DNA of 14,498 nt from an uncultured Synechococcus sp. (GTDB lineage Bacteria; Cyanobacteriota; Cyanobacteriia; PCC-6307; Cyanobiaceae): contig CALGVO010000200.1 in the NCBI GenBank assembly GCA_937930135.1, positions 1-14,498 of the forward strand, in the 5' to 3' direction. Position numbers and translations under genes: made by a program. The notes beneath the pieces are model-generated. The model ran no database searches. It had not been told where the DNA came from and saw nothing but the letters and a program-made list of their open reading frames with translations. Positions 1 through 6,723 of this stretch are shown one piece after another; position 1 is the first letter of the stretch; each line of letters opens with the position of its first letter.

Positions 1-129
1 GGGGAGGCGACGGTCTCCAAAAGCGGTGTGGTGATGGCTGGCACCAATCTGAAGATCGGCACCCCGGTGGAGCTCGAGGGGCCGCGTTACCGGGTGAACG
101 GCACCGTCAGCGGCGTCGAGGTGGAGTGA
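1..129 (+). CDS. C-terminal end of an unidentified protein, possibly DUF4330 (partial, 5' end outside window)
   Basis: An open frame enters from the left edge and ends at TGA 127-129, leaving 42 residues. The tail has alternating hydrophobic and polar residues with Gly turns (NLKIGTPVELEG, then RYRVNGTVSGVEVE), which reads as a small beta-rich domain. This resembles the end of the DUF4330 proteins of cyanobacteria, which from memory often sit beside this carboxypeptidase; that is recollection, not a search. The stop lies 2 bases before the next start, so the two genes are almost certainly co-transcribed, and the last codons (GTGGAG) provide the Shine-Dalgarno sequence of the next gene. Too little is present to assign a function. 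Confidence 0.7.
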   Translation, partial: GEATVSKSGVVMAGTNLKIGTPVELEGPRYRVNGTVSGVEVE

Positions 130-131
130 CC

Positions 132-1457
132 ATGACTCCGATCCAACCGCTTCGACGCAGTCTTCCACTCCTGAGCCTACTGACCATCGCGACCCCGGCG
201 ATGGCCGCACCCCCGCTGGTGCCCCTGCTCAGCCCCCCGGCTCCCAAGGAGGCGCGTGGCCTGCCCATCTTGCGCGATGGCCAGCGCTGTCCTGCGCTGC
301 AGCGGGCCGTGGAAGCCGGTCTTGGTGCCGGCAAGCAGGCCTGGAGCATCAGCATCGTCGATGGCAACGGGGAGCTGCAAGCGGATGTGAATGGTCGGGT
401 CGCTCGGGTCCCCGCTTCGAATCAGAAGTTGATCAGCACCGCCTTCGCCCTCGATCGCCTCGGCCCAGACTTCCGCCTGCGCACCCAACTGGTGCGCCGC
501 CCGGATGGGGTGCTGGAGTTGCGCGGGCAGGGCGATCCCGATCTGGGTCTTGCCGGTCTGCAGCGGCTGGCGATGGCAGCTCTGGGGCAGGGCGGCTCCC
601 GCAACCCCGAGACCGGAGCGGCGCCGATCAAACTGATGTTGCGGGAAGAACCACCCCAACGCTGGTGGCCCCGCGATTGGGAGCCCGCTGATCGCGCCTA
701 TGCCTATGGCGCACCGATCACCCGGCTGGCGCTCACCAGCAATGCCCTCGACATGGCGGTGCAGAACCCGGCGGCCCGGTTCAAGACCTTGTTCAGCAAA
801 CAGGTGCAACGGCAGGGCGGTGCGGTGCAGCTCTCGGTTGCGGCGCCCCAACCGCTTCGGGTCACGCCCGATCCGAGCCAGACCGATGGCATGGGAACAG
901 CCGATGGCGAGGGCACGACGTTGCTGCATGAGGAAACCTCTGCGCCCATGCATGCCCTGCTCAGCCTCGCCAACACCGAGAGCCACAACTTCACCGCTGA
1001 GGTGCTGTTGCGGGCGGCAGCGGATCAGTGGGATGTGAAGGCCGCCTCTCGTGAGGCGATGGCCTGGATGACGGCCGAGAATCTGCCGGTGCAGGGACTC
1101 CGCATCGCCGATGGCAGCGGTCTCTCTCGTTCGAATCGGAGCAGCAGCCAGACCCTGGCGGCCCTCTTGTTGCACATGCATCAACACCCCCTGGGGCCCT
1201 ACTACCAGGCCTCGATGGCGATCGCCGGCCGTCGGGGCACCCTGCGCAATACCTTCCGCGGCACGTCCCTGGAGGGACGGTTGTGGGCCAAGACGGGTAC
1301 CCTTCGCGGGGTGCGGTCCGTGAGCGGCATTCTTCAGACTGCCGATGGCCCTCGGTTTGTGAGCCTGATCTCTAATGGTGCCGAGGCCCCGAATCAAACG
1401 ATCGGGGCCGTGTTGCGATCGGTGCAGCGCCTCAGCCCATGCCCCGGATCTGTCTGA
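132..1457 (+). CDS. dacB: D-alanyl-D-alanine carboxypeptidase/endopeptidase, PBP4 type (peptidase S13)
   Basis: This is a 441-residue exported penicillin-binding protein of the PBP4/DacB class, which trims or opens peptidoglycan stem peptides in the periplasm. Residues 1-25 form a signal peptide (basic start, hydrophobic core, TPAMA cleavage site). All three active-site motifs are present in order: SxxK as S96-N-Q-K99, SxN as S284-H-N286, and KTG as K387-T-G389. The family block ADGSGLSR follows SxN at about 326-333. Between SxxK and SxN lies the long insert typical of class C low-molecular-weight PBPs. I chose ATG 132 because GGAG at 123-126 sits 5 bases upstream; an in-frame GTG at 126 would add two residues. 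The 3' end overlaps the convergent coiled-coil gene by 26 bases, leaving no room for a normal intergenic terminator. Family assignment is secure; the physiological role is inferred. Confidence 0.96.
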   Translation: MTPIQPLRRSLPLLSLLTIATPAMAAPPLVPLLSPPAPKEARGLPILRDGQRCPALQRAVEAGLGAGKQAWSISIVDGNGELQADVNGRVARVPASNQKLISTAFALDRLGPDFRLRTQLVRRPDGVLELRGQGDPDLGLAGLQRLAMAALGQGGSRNPETGAAPIKLMLREEPPQRWWPRDWEPADRAYAYGAPITRLALTSNALDMAVQNPAARFKTLFSKQVQRQGGAVQLSVAAPQPLRVTPDPSQTDGMGTADGEGTTLLHEETSAPMHALLSLANTESHNFTAEVLLRAAADQWDVKAASREAMAWMTAENLPVQGLRIADGSGLSRSNRSSSQTLAALLLHMHQHPLGPYYQASMAIAGRRGTLRNTFRGTSLEGRLWAKTGTLRGVRSVSGILQTADGPRFVSLISNGAEAPNQTIGAVLRSVQRLSPCPGSV

Positions 1458-2373
1458 GGCGTGAGGCAGCGCGGCGAGCTCGGGAAATGGGCACCGCCTT
1501 CTCCGGTTCGGACTCTGCAGCGGGCCTGGGCAGAGGTGTTTCGGTTTTCAGGGTCTGGATTTTTACCAGCTCCTGACGCCCGGCGAGCACCACCTGGGCC
1601 ATCTCTTTGAGGCGGGTCTCCAGTTCGCCCAGGGTCTGCTCGGCATAGCTGTTGGCGCCATCCTGCACCGAGGCGGCCTCCTGGCGACTGCGCTGAATCA
1701 AGGATTCGCACTGCTGTTGGGTCTGTTGCCGGTAACCGAGGGCGTCCTGATGCAGCCGCTCCGCTTCGGCCTGGGCTTCCTTCTGCAGGCGTAGTCCTTC
1801 CTGGCGGATCTGCTCCAGCTCCTGCATCGCCTGGGTGCGGTTGCGCTCGTGCTGCTCACTGAGTTGCCTTTTCAGCTCCATCGCTTCTTGATCGAGCTGT
1901 TGACGTCGCTGCAGCGCCTCCTGTTCCAACTGTTGACGACGACCGGCGAACTGCTGCTCCAGTTGGGCGAGCTTGGCCTGCATGTCGTGCTCCATCTGGG
2001 CCGACTGCTGTCGGGTCGACTGGAGCAGCTGTTCACACTGCTGCCGGGTGTGCTCCCGCAGTTCATTCACCTGGCGCTCCGCCTCCTGGCGAATGGCTGC
2101 TGCGTTCACCATCTGCTCGCGCTGCTGCTGCGCCTTCTGAACGATCTCCTCGGCTTGCTGGCGGGCCGTGGCGATGAAGCTGTCGCGTTGTTCGATCAGC
2201 GCGGCGGCCTGGGTGATCTGCGCCGGCAGCGCTTCACGCACGCTGTCGAGAATCTCGATCGCATCCTGCTCATTGACCAACCGGCCTCCGCTGAAGGGAA
2301 TGCGACTGCCCTCCAGGACGATCTCCTCCAGCTGATCAAGCTGGTCGAGCACGGGAAACCGGATCTCGCTCAT
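1432..2373 (-). CDS. Gln/Glu-rich coiled-coil protein coupled to coaD (DivIVA-like?)
   Basis: This 313-residue soluble protein has no signal peptide or membrane segment. Residues 1-50 form a short conserved-looking head (LDQLDQLEEIVLEG, then RIPFSGGRLV and a DAIEILDSVREALP helix). From about 55 to 265 it is one long heptad-like helix full of Gln, Glu, Arg and Ala with almost no Gly or Pro. The last 45 residues are a proline-containing linker and a basic tail (SRARRAASRLRQIRG). This architecture recalls the cyanobacterial DivIVA-like division protein Cdv3 and ATP-synthase-b-like stalks. I favour a cyanobacterial DivIVA-like scaffold, but the classical DivIVA N-terminal motif is not clear, so function is left open. 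Its ATG overlaps the coaD stop as ATGA, so translation is probably coupled. The basic tail could bind membrane or nucleic acid; that is speculation. Confidence 0.88.
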   Translation of the reverse strand: MSEIRFPVLDQLDQLEEIVLEGSRIPFSGGRLVNEQDAIEILDSVREALPAQITQAAALIEQRDSFIATARQQAEEIVQKAQQQREQMVNAAAIRQEAERQVNELREHTRQQCEQLLQSTRQQSAQMEHDMQAKLAQLEQQFAGRRQQLEQEALQRRQQLDQEAMELKRQLSEQHERNRTQAMQELEQIRQEGLRLQKEAQAEAERLHQDALGYRQQTQQQCESLIQRSRQEAASVQDGANSYAEQTLGELETRLKEMAQVVLAGRQELVKIQTLKTETPLPRPAAESEPEKAVPISRARRAASRLRQIRGMG

Positions 2374-2867
2374 CGCTGTTCAGGTGAGAAAGACAAATTA
2401 AAGAGCCTGGCGAGGTCCTGCGCCACCACCTCCGGAACCATGTGACTGACGCGGCCGCCAAAACGGGCCACTTCCTTCACCACCGAGCTGCTGAGGAAGC
2501 TGTGGTGGGCTGACGTGGCCAGAAACACGGTTTCGATTTCCGGTTGCAGCGATCGATTGGTATGGGCGATCTGGAGCTCGTATTCGAAGTCACTCATCGC
2601 CCGCAGACCCCGCAGGATCAGATCGGCGCCGATGTCCTCGGCGCAGCGCACGGTGAGTCCGTCGAAGCTGGTCACCCGCACGCCGCTGAGGTGCGCAGTG
2701 GAGGCTTTGATCTGGGCGAGGCGTTGCTCGAGGCTGAAAGCCGGCGTCTTGCCGGGGTTCTGCAGCACGGCCACCACCACTTCGCCGAAGAGGCAGCAGC
2801 CCCGCTCGATCAGATCCAGATGGCCCAGGGTCAGCGGATCAAAGCTGCCGGGATAGAGGGCACGCAT
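2370..2867 (-). CDS. coaD: Phosphopantetheine adenylyltransferase
   Basis: CoaD is the penultimate enzyme of coenzyme A synthesis: it transfers AMP from ATP to 4'-phosphopantetheine, giving dephospho-CoA. The 165-residue length is normal for the family. Residues 4-16 carry the nucleotidyltransferase signature YPGSFDPLTLGH (T/HxGH motif as T13-L-G-H16). RGLR at 86-89 and SSSVVKE at 126-132 match the ATP and pantetheine pocket motifs. The start ATG (complement of 2865-2867) places the conserved MRALYPGSFDP at the very N-terminus, as in other CoaD proteins. It is the first gene of a two-gene minus-strand unit and shares an ATGA overlap with the coiled-coil gene. A possible -10 box lies 22 bases upstream of the start. 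It is divergent from uvrC. Confidence 0.98.
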   Translation of the reverse strand: MRALYPGSFDPLTLGHLDLIERGCCLFGEVVVAVLQNPGKTPAFSLEQRLAQIKASTAHLSGVRVTSFDGLTVRCAEDIGADLILRGLRAMSDFEYELQIAHTNRSLQPEIETVFLATSAHHSFLSSSVVKEVARFGGRVSHMVPEVVAQDLARLFNLSFSPEQR

Positions 2868-2889
2868 GCGCGGCGACTGGCGAGCCAGG

Positions 2890-2895
2890 ATCTTA
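2890..2895 (-). promoter_or_regulatory. Putative -10 box of the coaD promoter
   Basis: The minus strand reads TAAGAT here, matching TANNNT, with 22 bases between it and the coaD ATG. A start site about 7 bases downstream would give a leader of some 15 bases. No good -35 hexamer is visible 17 bases upstream. The same spacing is seen before hemJ and metH, which is the main support. Confidence 0.35.
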
Positions 2896-2933
2896 TGAAG
2901 ATGCGGAGCGGTTGGTTCTTGACTTCACCGTCG

Positions 2934-4931
2934 GTGCGATCACCCCTGCTGATGCAATCGGAGCGGCTGGAACGCCGTCTCAAGGAGATTCCGGCCCAGC
3001 CCGGCTGCTACCTGATGCGCGATCAGGACGATCGCATTCTTTACGTGGGCAAATCGAAGAGTCTGCGCAGCCGGGTGCGCAGCTATTTCCGCAGCCGTCA
3101 CGACCTCTCCCCCCGCATCCGCCTGATGACGCGGCAGGTCTGCGAGATCGAATTCATCGTGACCGACAGCGAAGCGGAAGCGCTGGCGCTGGAATCGAAT
3201 CTGATCAAGAACCATCAGCCCCACTTCAACGTATTGCTGAAGGACGACAAGAAATACCCCTACCTGTGCATCACCTGGAGTGAGCCCTATCCGCGTCTGT
3301 TCATCACCCGCCGGCGCCGTTTTCGCAGCCCCCTCGATCGGTTTTATGGTCCGTATGTCGATGTTGGCTTACTACGCCGCACCCTGTTTCTGGTGAAACG
3401 GGTGTTCCCCCTGCGGCAGCGTCCACGGCCGTTGTATCCCGACCGCACCTGCCTCAACCATGCCATCGGCCGCTGCCCGGGGGTGTGTCAGGAAAAGATC
3501 AGCTCAGAGGAGTATCACCGCATCCTGCGCAAGGTGGCGATGGTGTTCCAGGGCCGCAGCGATGAGCTTCAGACCCTGCTCACCGAGCAGATGGAGCGCT
3601 ACGCCGAACGGCTCGATTTCGAAGCGGCGGCCCGGATCCGTGACCAGCTTCAGGGGCTGGATCAACTGACCGCAGATCAGAAGATGAGCCTGCCCGATTC
3701 CTCGGTGAGTCGGGATGTGCTCGCCCTGGCGTGTGATCAACGGGTGGCTGCCGTCCAGTTGTTCCAGATGCGCGCCGGCAAGTTGGTGGGCCGCCTCGGT
3801 TTCACCGCCGACGCCGAGGGCCTGGAGCCGGGATTGATCCTGCAGCGGGTGATCGAGGAGCACTACAGCCAGGTGGATGCGGTGGAGATTCCTCCGGAGC
3901 TGTTGGTGCAACATCCGTTGCCGCAGCGGGCCCTGCTGGAGGACTGGTTGGGGGAACAGCGGGGGCGGCGGGTGCAGATCCACTGTCCGCAGCGCCGTCA
4001 GAAGGCGGATCTGATCGAGCTGGTGCAACGCAACGCCGAATTCGAGCTGTTGCGGGCCCAACGGGGTCAGGAACAGCAGGCTCTGGCGACGGAGGATCTG
4101 GCCCAGCTGCTCGAATTGCCCCGCCCCCCCCGACGGATCGAGGGTTACGACATCAGCCACATTCAGGGCAGTGATGCGGTGGCGTCTCAGGTGGTGTTCA
4201 TCGATGGTCTGCCCGCCAAGCAGCACTACCGCAAATACAAGATCCGCAGCAGCAGTGTCCGTGCGGGCCACAGCGACGATTTCATGTCGATGGCGGAGGT
4301 GATCCGGCGCCGATTCCGGAGGTGGGCGCGGGCCAAGGCGGAGGGGGCTGACCTGGGGGCGCTGCGTCATCGGGGTGGCAGTGCTCTGCAGACCGATGGC
4401 CTCAACGACTGGCCTGATGTGGTGATGATCGACGGTGGCAAGGGTCAGCTCTCAGCCGTGATGGAGGCCCTGCGGGAGCTGGATCTGGATCAGGACCTCA
4501 CCGTCTGTTCCCTGGCGAAACAACGGGAGGAGATTTTTCTACCGGGGGAACGGCAGCCCCTGGAGAGTGAGCCGGATCAACTGGGGGTGGCCCTGTTGCG
4601 ACGGCTTCGCGATGAGGCCCATCGCTTTGCCGTGAGCTTCCACCGGCAACAGCGGGGCGAACGGATGAAGCGCTCCCGTCTCTCCGACATTCCCGGTCTG
4701 GGGCCGAAACGGGTGCGCGACCTGCTGGCCCATTTCCACTCCATCGATGCCATCCAGCTGGCGCCCGTGGAGCAGTTGGCGGCGGCTCCGGGGATCGGCC
4801 GCTCCCTCGCCGAGCAGATCCATGGCTTCTTTCATCCCCAGAACGACCATGGCTTCGACGAGGCCGAGGCGACGACCACTCCCCCGGGGGCTGGGGGCCA
4901 GAGTGAACACTCCGATGCTCTGACGCGATGA
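2934..4931 (+). CDS. uvrC: Excinuclease ABC subunit C
   Basis: UvrC makes both incisions around bulky and UV lesions after UvrA-UvrB recognition. Residue numbers count from GTG 2934 (665 residues). The GIY-YIG nuclease (3' incision) spans about 24-97 (GCYLMRD, ILYVGKS). The UvrB-binding UVR helix is at about 213-245. The RNase H-like nuclease (5' incision) has D406 in GYDISH, the aspartate pair at 448-449, D500 in MIDGGKGQ and H570 in HRQQR. Tandem helix-hairpin-helix DNA-binding motifs lie at 583-635. The cysteine cluster has C173, C181 and C185, but the first ligand position of the family (E. coli C154) is R163. The start is uncertain: GTG 2934, TTG 2919 (GGAG 10 bases upstream), ATG 2895 (AGGA 4 bases upstream) and ATG 2952 are all in frame. 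I prefer 2934 because it includes a PLLxxxERL lead-in that I recall from relatives. The frame is open back to 2544, but that part only mirrors coaD. It ends in an ATGA overlap with the next gene. Confidence 0.97.
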   Translation: MRSPLLMQSERLERRLKEIPAQPGCYLMRDQDDRILYVGKSKSLRSRVRSYFRSRHDLSPRIRLMTRQVCEIEFIVTDSEAEALALESNLIKNHQPHFNVLLKDDKKYPYLCITWSEPYPRLFITRRRRFRSPLDRFYGPYVDVGLLRRTLFLVKRVFPLRQRPRPLYPDRTCLNHAIGRCPGVCQEKISSEEYHRILRKVAMVFQGRSDELQTLLTEQMERYAERLDFEAAARIRDQLQGLDQLTADQKMSLPDSSVSRDVLALACDQRVAAVQLFQMRAGKLVGRLGFTADAEGLEPGLILQRVIEEHYSQVDAVEIPPELLVQHPLPQRALLEDWLGEQRGRRVQIHCPQRRQKADLIELVQRNAEFELLRAQRGQEQQALATEDLAQLLELPRPPRRIEGYDISHIQGSDAVASQVVFIDGLPAKQHYRKYKIRSSSVRAGHSDDFMSMAEVIRRRFRRWARAKAEGADLGALRHRGGSALQTDGLNDWPDVVMIDGGKGQLSAVMEALRELDLDQDLTVCSLAKQREEIFLPGERQPLESEPDQLGVALLRRLRDEAHRFAVSFHRQQRGERMKRSRLSDIPGLGPKRVRDLLAHFHSIDAIQLAPVEQLAAAPGIGRSLAEQIHGFFHPQNDHGFDEAEATTTPPGAGGQSEHSDALTR

Positions 4932-5236
4932 GGTGCCTGAGGCCGCTGCTGTGCGCCCTGCTCGCGCTGGTGTGGAGCGGTGCACTCGCCGGTGGCCAGG
5001 CCGCCTGGGCCGCTCCCGGCCTCTGCACCGGACCGGTGTGCGCCGATCACATCACCCGCAGCGCCAAGAACCACTGGCAGTTGGTGCTGCGTCTCAATGA
5101 CCAGCTCGGCCATCGGGAGAAAGTGGTGATGGATTGCCGCGCCCTGGTGCTCAGCCCGCGGGCGGGCCAGGTGGACCGGGGCTACGCCACCGCCCTGGGG
5201 CGACGGGCCTGCCGGTTGGCCGGTGAACTGAGCTGA
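4928..5236 (+). CDS. Small exported protein with four cysteines, unrecognised
   Basis: This 102-residue protein begins with a clear signal peptide (hydrophobic core about 7-22, AWA cleavage site near 28), so it should reach the periplasm or thylakoid lumen. The mature part is about 74 residues with four cysteines (C33, C38, C70, C95), which suits two disulfides or a metal site. C33 and C38 fall in the short loop GLCTGPVCAD. The middle looks like two beta strands joined by a turn (WQLVLRLNDQLGHREKVVMD). The ATG overlaps the uvrC stop as ATGA, and the stop lies 3 bases before the photolyase-like gene, so it is embedded in a repair operon although it is exported. Reading frame, signal peptide and tight packing make it a real gene. 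I do not recognise a family and assign no function. A lipoprotein is unlikely, since no lipobox Cys follows the core. Confidence 0.88.
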   Translation: MRCLRPLLCALLALVWSGALAGGQAAWAAPGLCTGPVCADHITRSAKNHWQLVLRLNDQLGHREKVVMDCRALVLSPRAGQVDRGYATALGRRACRLAGELS

Positions 5237-5239
5237 CCG

Positions 5240-6688
5240 ATGGAGGAGATCACCCTCATCTATCCCCACCAGCTGTTTGCCCACCACCCCGGTCTGGCCC
5301 CCGGCCGTGTGGTGGTGCTGGTGGAGGAGCCGCTGCTGTTGGGCACGGATCCCTCCTGGCCGCTGCAGTTCCACCCCCAGAAGCTGGCGTTGCATCGTCA
5401 CTCGCTCGAGGCTTACAGGCGTCGGCTTGAGGCGGCCGGGTATCCGGTGCGGCTGCAGCGCCACGATCAGGCGGCCAGCACGGAAGACCATCTGGCCCTG
5501 CTGCTGGCGCAGGGGGTGCGTCACCTCCACCTGGTCGATCCCGTCGATGACTGGCTGGAGCGCCGCATCCGCCGCTGGTCGGCCAGGGAGGGCCTCAGGC
5601 TCACGTGGTACGCCACGCCGATGCTGCTGACGCCGGTGGAGGAGGGCGCAGCCTTCCTGGCCCGCGGCAAGAAACCCTCGATGGCCCGGTTTTACGAGCG
5701 CCAGCGGCGGCGCCTGGACGTGTTGATCGATCCGCAGGGTCAACCCGTGGGCGGTCGATGGAGCTTTGATGCCGACAACCGTAAAAAGCTGCCGAAGCAG
5801 ATCCAGCTGCCACCGAATCCATTGCATCCGCTTGACGCTGATCCCCAGGCGGAGACGGAGACTTGCCTGGTGCCGAACGATCACAGCGGGGCGGAGCGTT
5901 GGCTCGATGCCTTTCTCGAGCAACGCCTGCAGCAGTTCGGGGCCTACGAAGACGCCATCAGCCGGGAGCATCACGTGCTCTGGCACAGCGTGCTCACCCC
6001 CATGCTCAACATCGGCCTGCTCACCCCGCAACAGGTGCTCGATCGCACCCTGACCCGGGCTGAGGCGGGGGATGTGCCGCTCAATTCACTCGAGGGGTTT
6101 GTGCGCCAGATCATCGGGTGGCGTGAATTCATGGCGTTGATGTATCGCCATCACGGTGTGACCCTGCGCAACGGCAATTTCTGGGGTCTGGAGGATCGGC
6201 CGATCCCCGAGGCTTTCTACACCGGTCACACCGGTCTTCCCCCGATCGATGCGGTGATTCAACGGGTGCGGCGCAGTGGCTATTGCCATCACATCGAGCG
6301 CTTGATGCTGCTCGGCAATGTGATGCTCCTCTGCGGCTTCCATCCCACCCGCATCTGCAACTGGTTCATGGAGCTGTTCCTCGATGCCTACGACTGGGTG
6401 ATGGTGCCGAATGTGTATGGCATGAGTCAGTTCGCCGATGGGGGGCTGTTCACCACCAAGCCCTACGTCTCCGGCTCCAACTACGTGCGCAAGATGTCGG
6501 ATTACCCGAAGGGGCCCTGGTGCGACGTGTGGGACAGTCTCTTCTGGAGCTTCATCGATCGCCATGGCGACTTTTTCCGCAGTCAGGTGCGTCTGGCGAT
6601 GATGACGCGCCATCTCGATCGCATGGGTGAGGGGACCCTGGCGGAGCATCGGCAGCGGGCTCAGCGTTTTCTTGACGAGCTGGCCTGA
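5240..6688 (+). CDS. Photolyase/cryptochrome-related flavoprotein, bacterial (6-4) photolyase (PhrB/CryB) family, apparently without the Fe-S cluster
   Basis: This 482-residue protein belongs to the deoxyribodipyrimidine photolyase-related family (DPRP; Agrobacterium PhrB and Rhodobacter CryB), whose studied members repair (6-4) photoproducts in light using FAD. The N-terminal Rossmann-like antenna domain is at about 1-130 (TLIYPHQLF start). The all-helical FAD domain follows, with EGFVRQIIGWREFM (285-298), the catalytic-type CHHIERLM at 349-356 (H350, H351), WVMVPNVYGMSQFADGG (386-402) and TKPYVSGSNYVRKMSDYP (406-423). In PhrB, C350, C438, C441 and C454 hold a 4Fe-4S cluster. By motif spacing the first three positions here are P335, P423 and P426, and the loop carrying the fourth is shortened. 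The family-level call is firm; retained (6-4) repair activity is inferred. It starts 3 bases after the exported protein gene and closes the uvrC run. Confidence 0.93.
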   Translation: MEEITLIYPHQLFAHHPGLAPGRVVVLVEEPLLLGTDPSWPLQFHPQKLALHRHSLEAYRRRLEAAGYPVRLQRHDQAASTEDHLALLLAQGVRHLHLVDPVDDWLERRIRRWSAREGLRLTWYATPMLLTPVEEGAAFLARGKKPSMARFYERQRRRLDVLIDPQGQPVGGRWSFDADNRKKLPKQIQLPPNPLHPLDADPQAETETCLVPNDHSGAERWLDAFLEQRLQQFGAYEDAISREHHVLWHSVLTPMLNIGLLTPQQVLDRTLTRAEAGDVPLNSLEGFVRQIIGWREFMALMYRHHGVTLRNGNFWGLEDRPIPEAFYTGHTGLPPIDAVIQRVRRSGYCHHIERLMLLGNVMLLCGFHPTRICNWFMELFLDAYDWVMVPNVYGMSQFADGGLFTTKPYVSGSNYVRKMSDYPKGPWCDVWDSLFWSFIDRHGDFFRSQVRLAMMTRHLDRMGEGTLAEHRQRAQRFLDELA

Positions 6689-6702
6689 ATGCTGCGTAGG
6701 GT
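6672..6702 (+). promoter_or_regulatory. Putative hemJ promoter
   Basis: TTGACG at 6672-6677 resembles a -35 hexamer and TAGGGT at 6697-6702 a -10 hexamer, with a rather long 19-base spacer. The -10 box ends 21 bases before the hemJ ATG, predicting a leader of about 15 bases. The -35 part overlaps the last codons of the photolyase-like gene. It would allow hemJ to be expressed independently of the repair cluster. Confidence 0.42.
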
Positions 6703-6723
6703 CACCGCGTTGACGTTCCTCCC

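Noticed and set aside
177..1397. 406-residue minus-strand open frame opposite dacB
   Set aside because: It is again in register with dacB codons and has no recognisable domain, while dacB has a signal peptide and all three active-site motifs.
2544..2894. Upstream extension of the uvrC frame across coaD
   Set aside because: It is the in-register mirror of coaD codons. The recognisable UvrC sequence starts only around 2960.
2868..2933. SOS (LexA-type) operator in front of uvrC
   Set aside because: I found no palindromic GTAC/GTTC-type box in the coaD-uvrC spacer.
4123..4131. Run of eight C in uvrC, a possible slippage or phase-variation site
   Set aside because: The reading frame continues intact into well-conserved UvrC sequence on both sides, and the run simply encodes Pro-Pro among Pro/Arg codons.
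4832..6031. 399-residue minus-strand open frame opposite the photolyase-like gene
   Set aside because: It is a shadow of three well-supported plus-strand genes and crosses their boundaries; its composition is that of an antisense translation.
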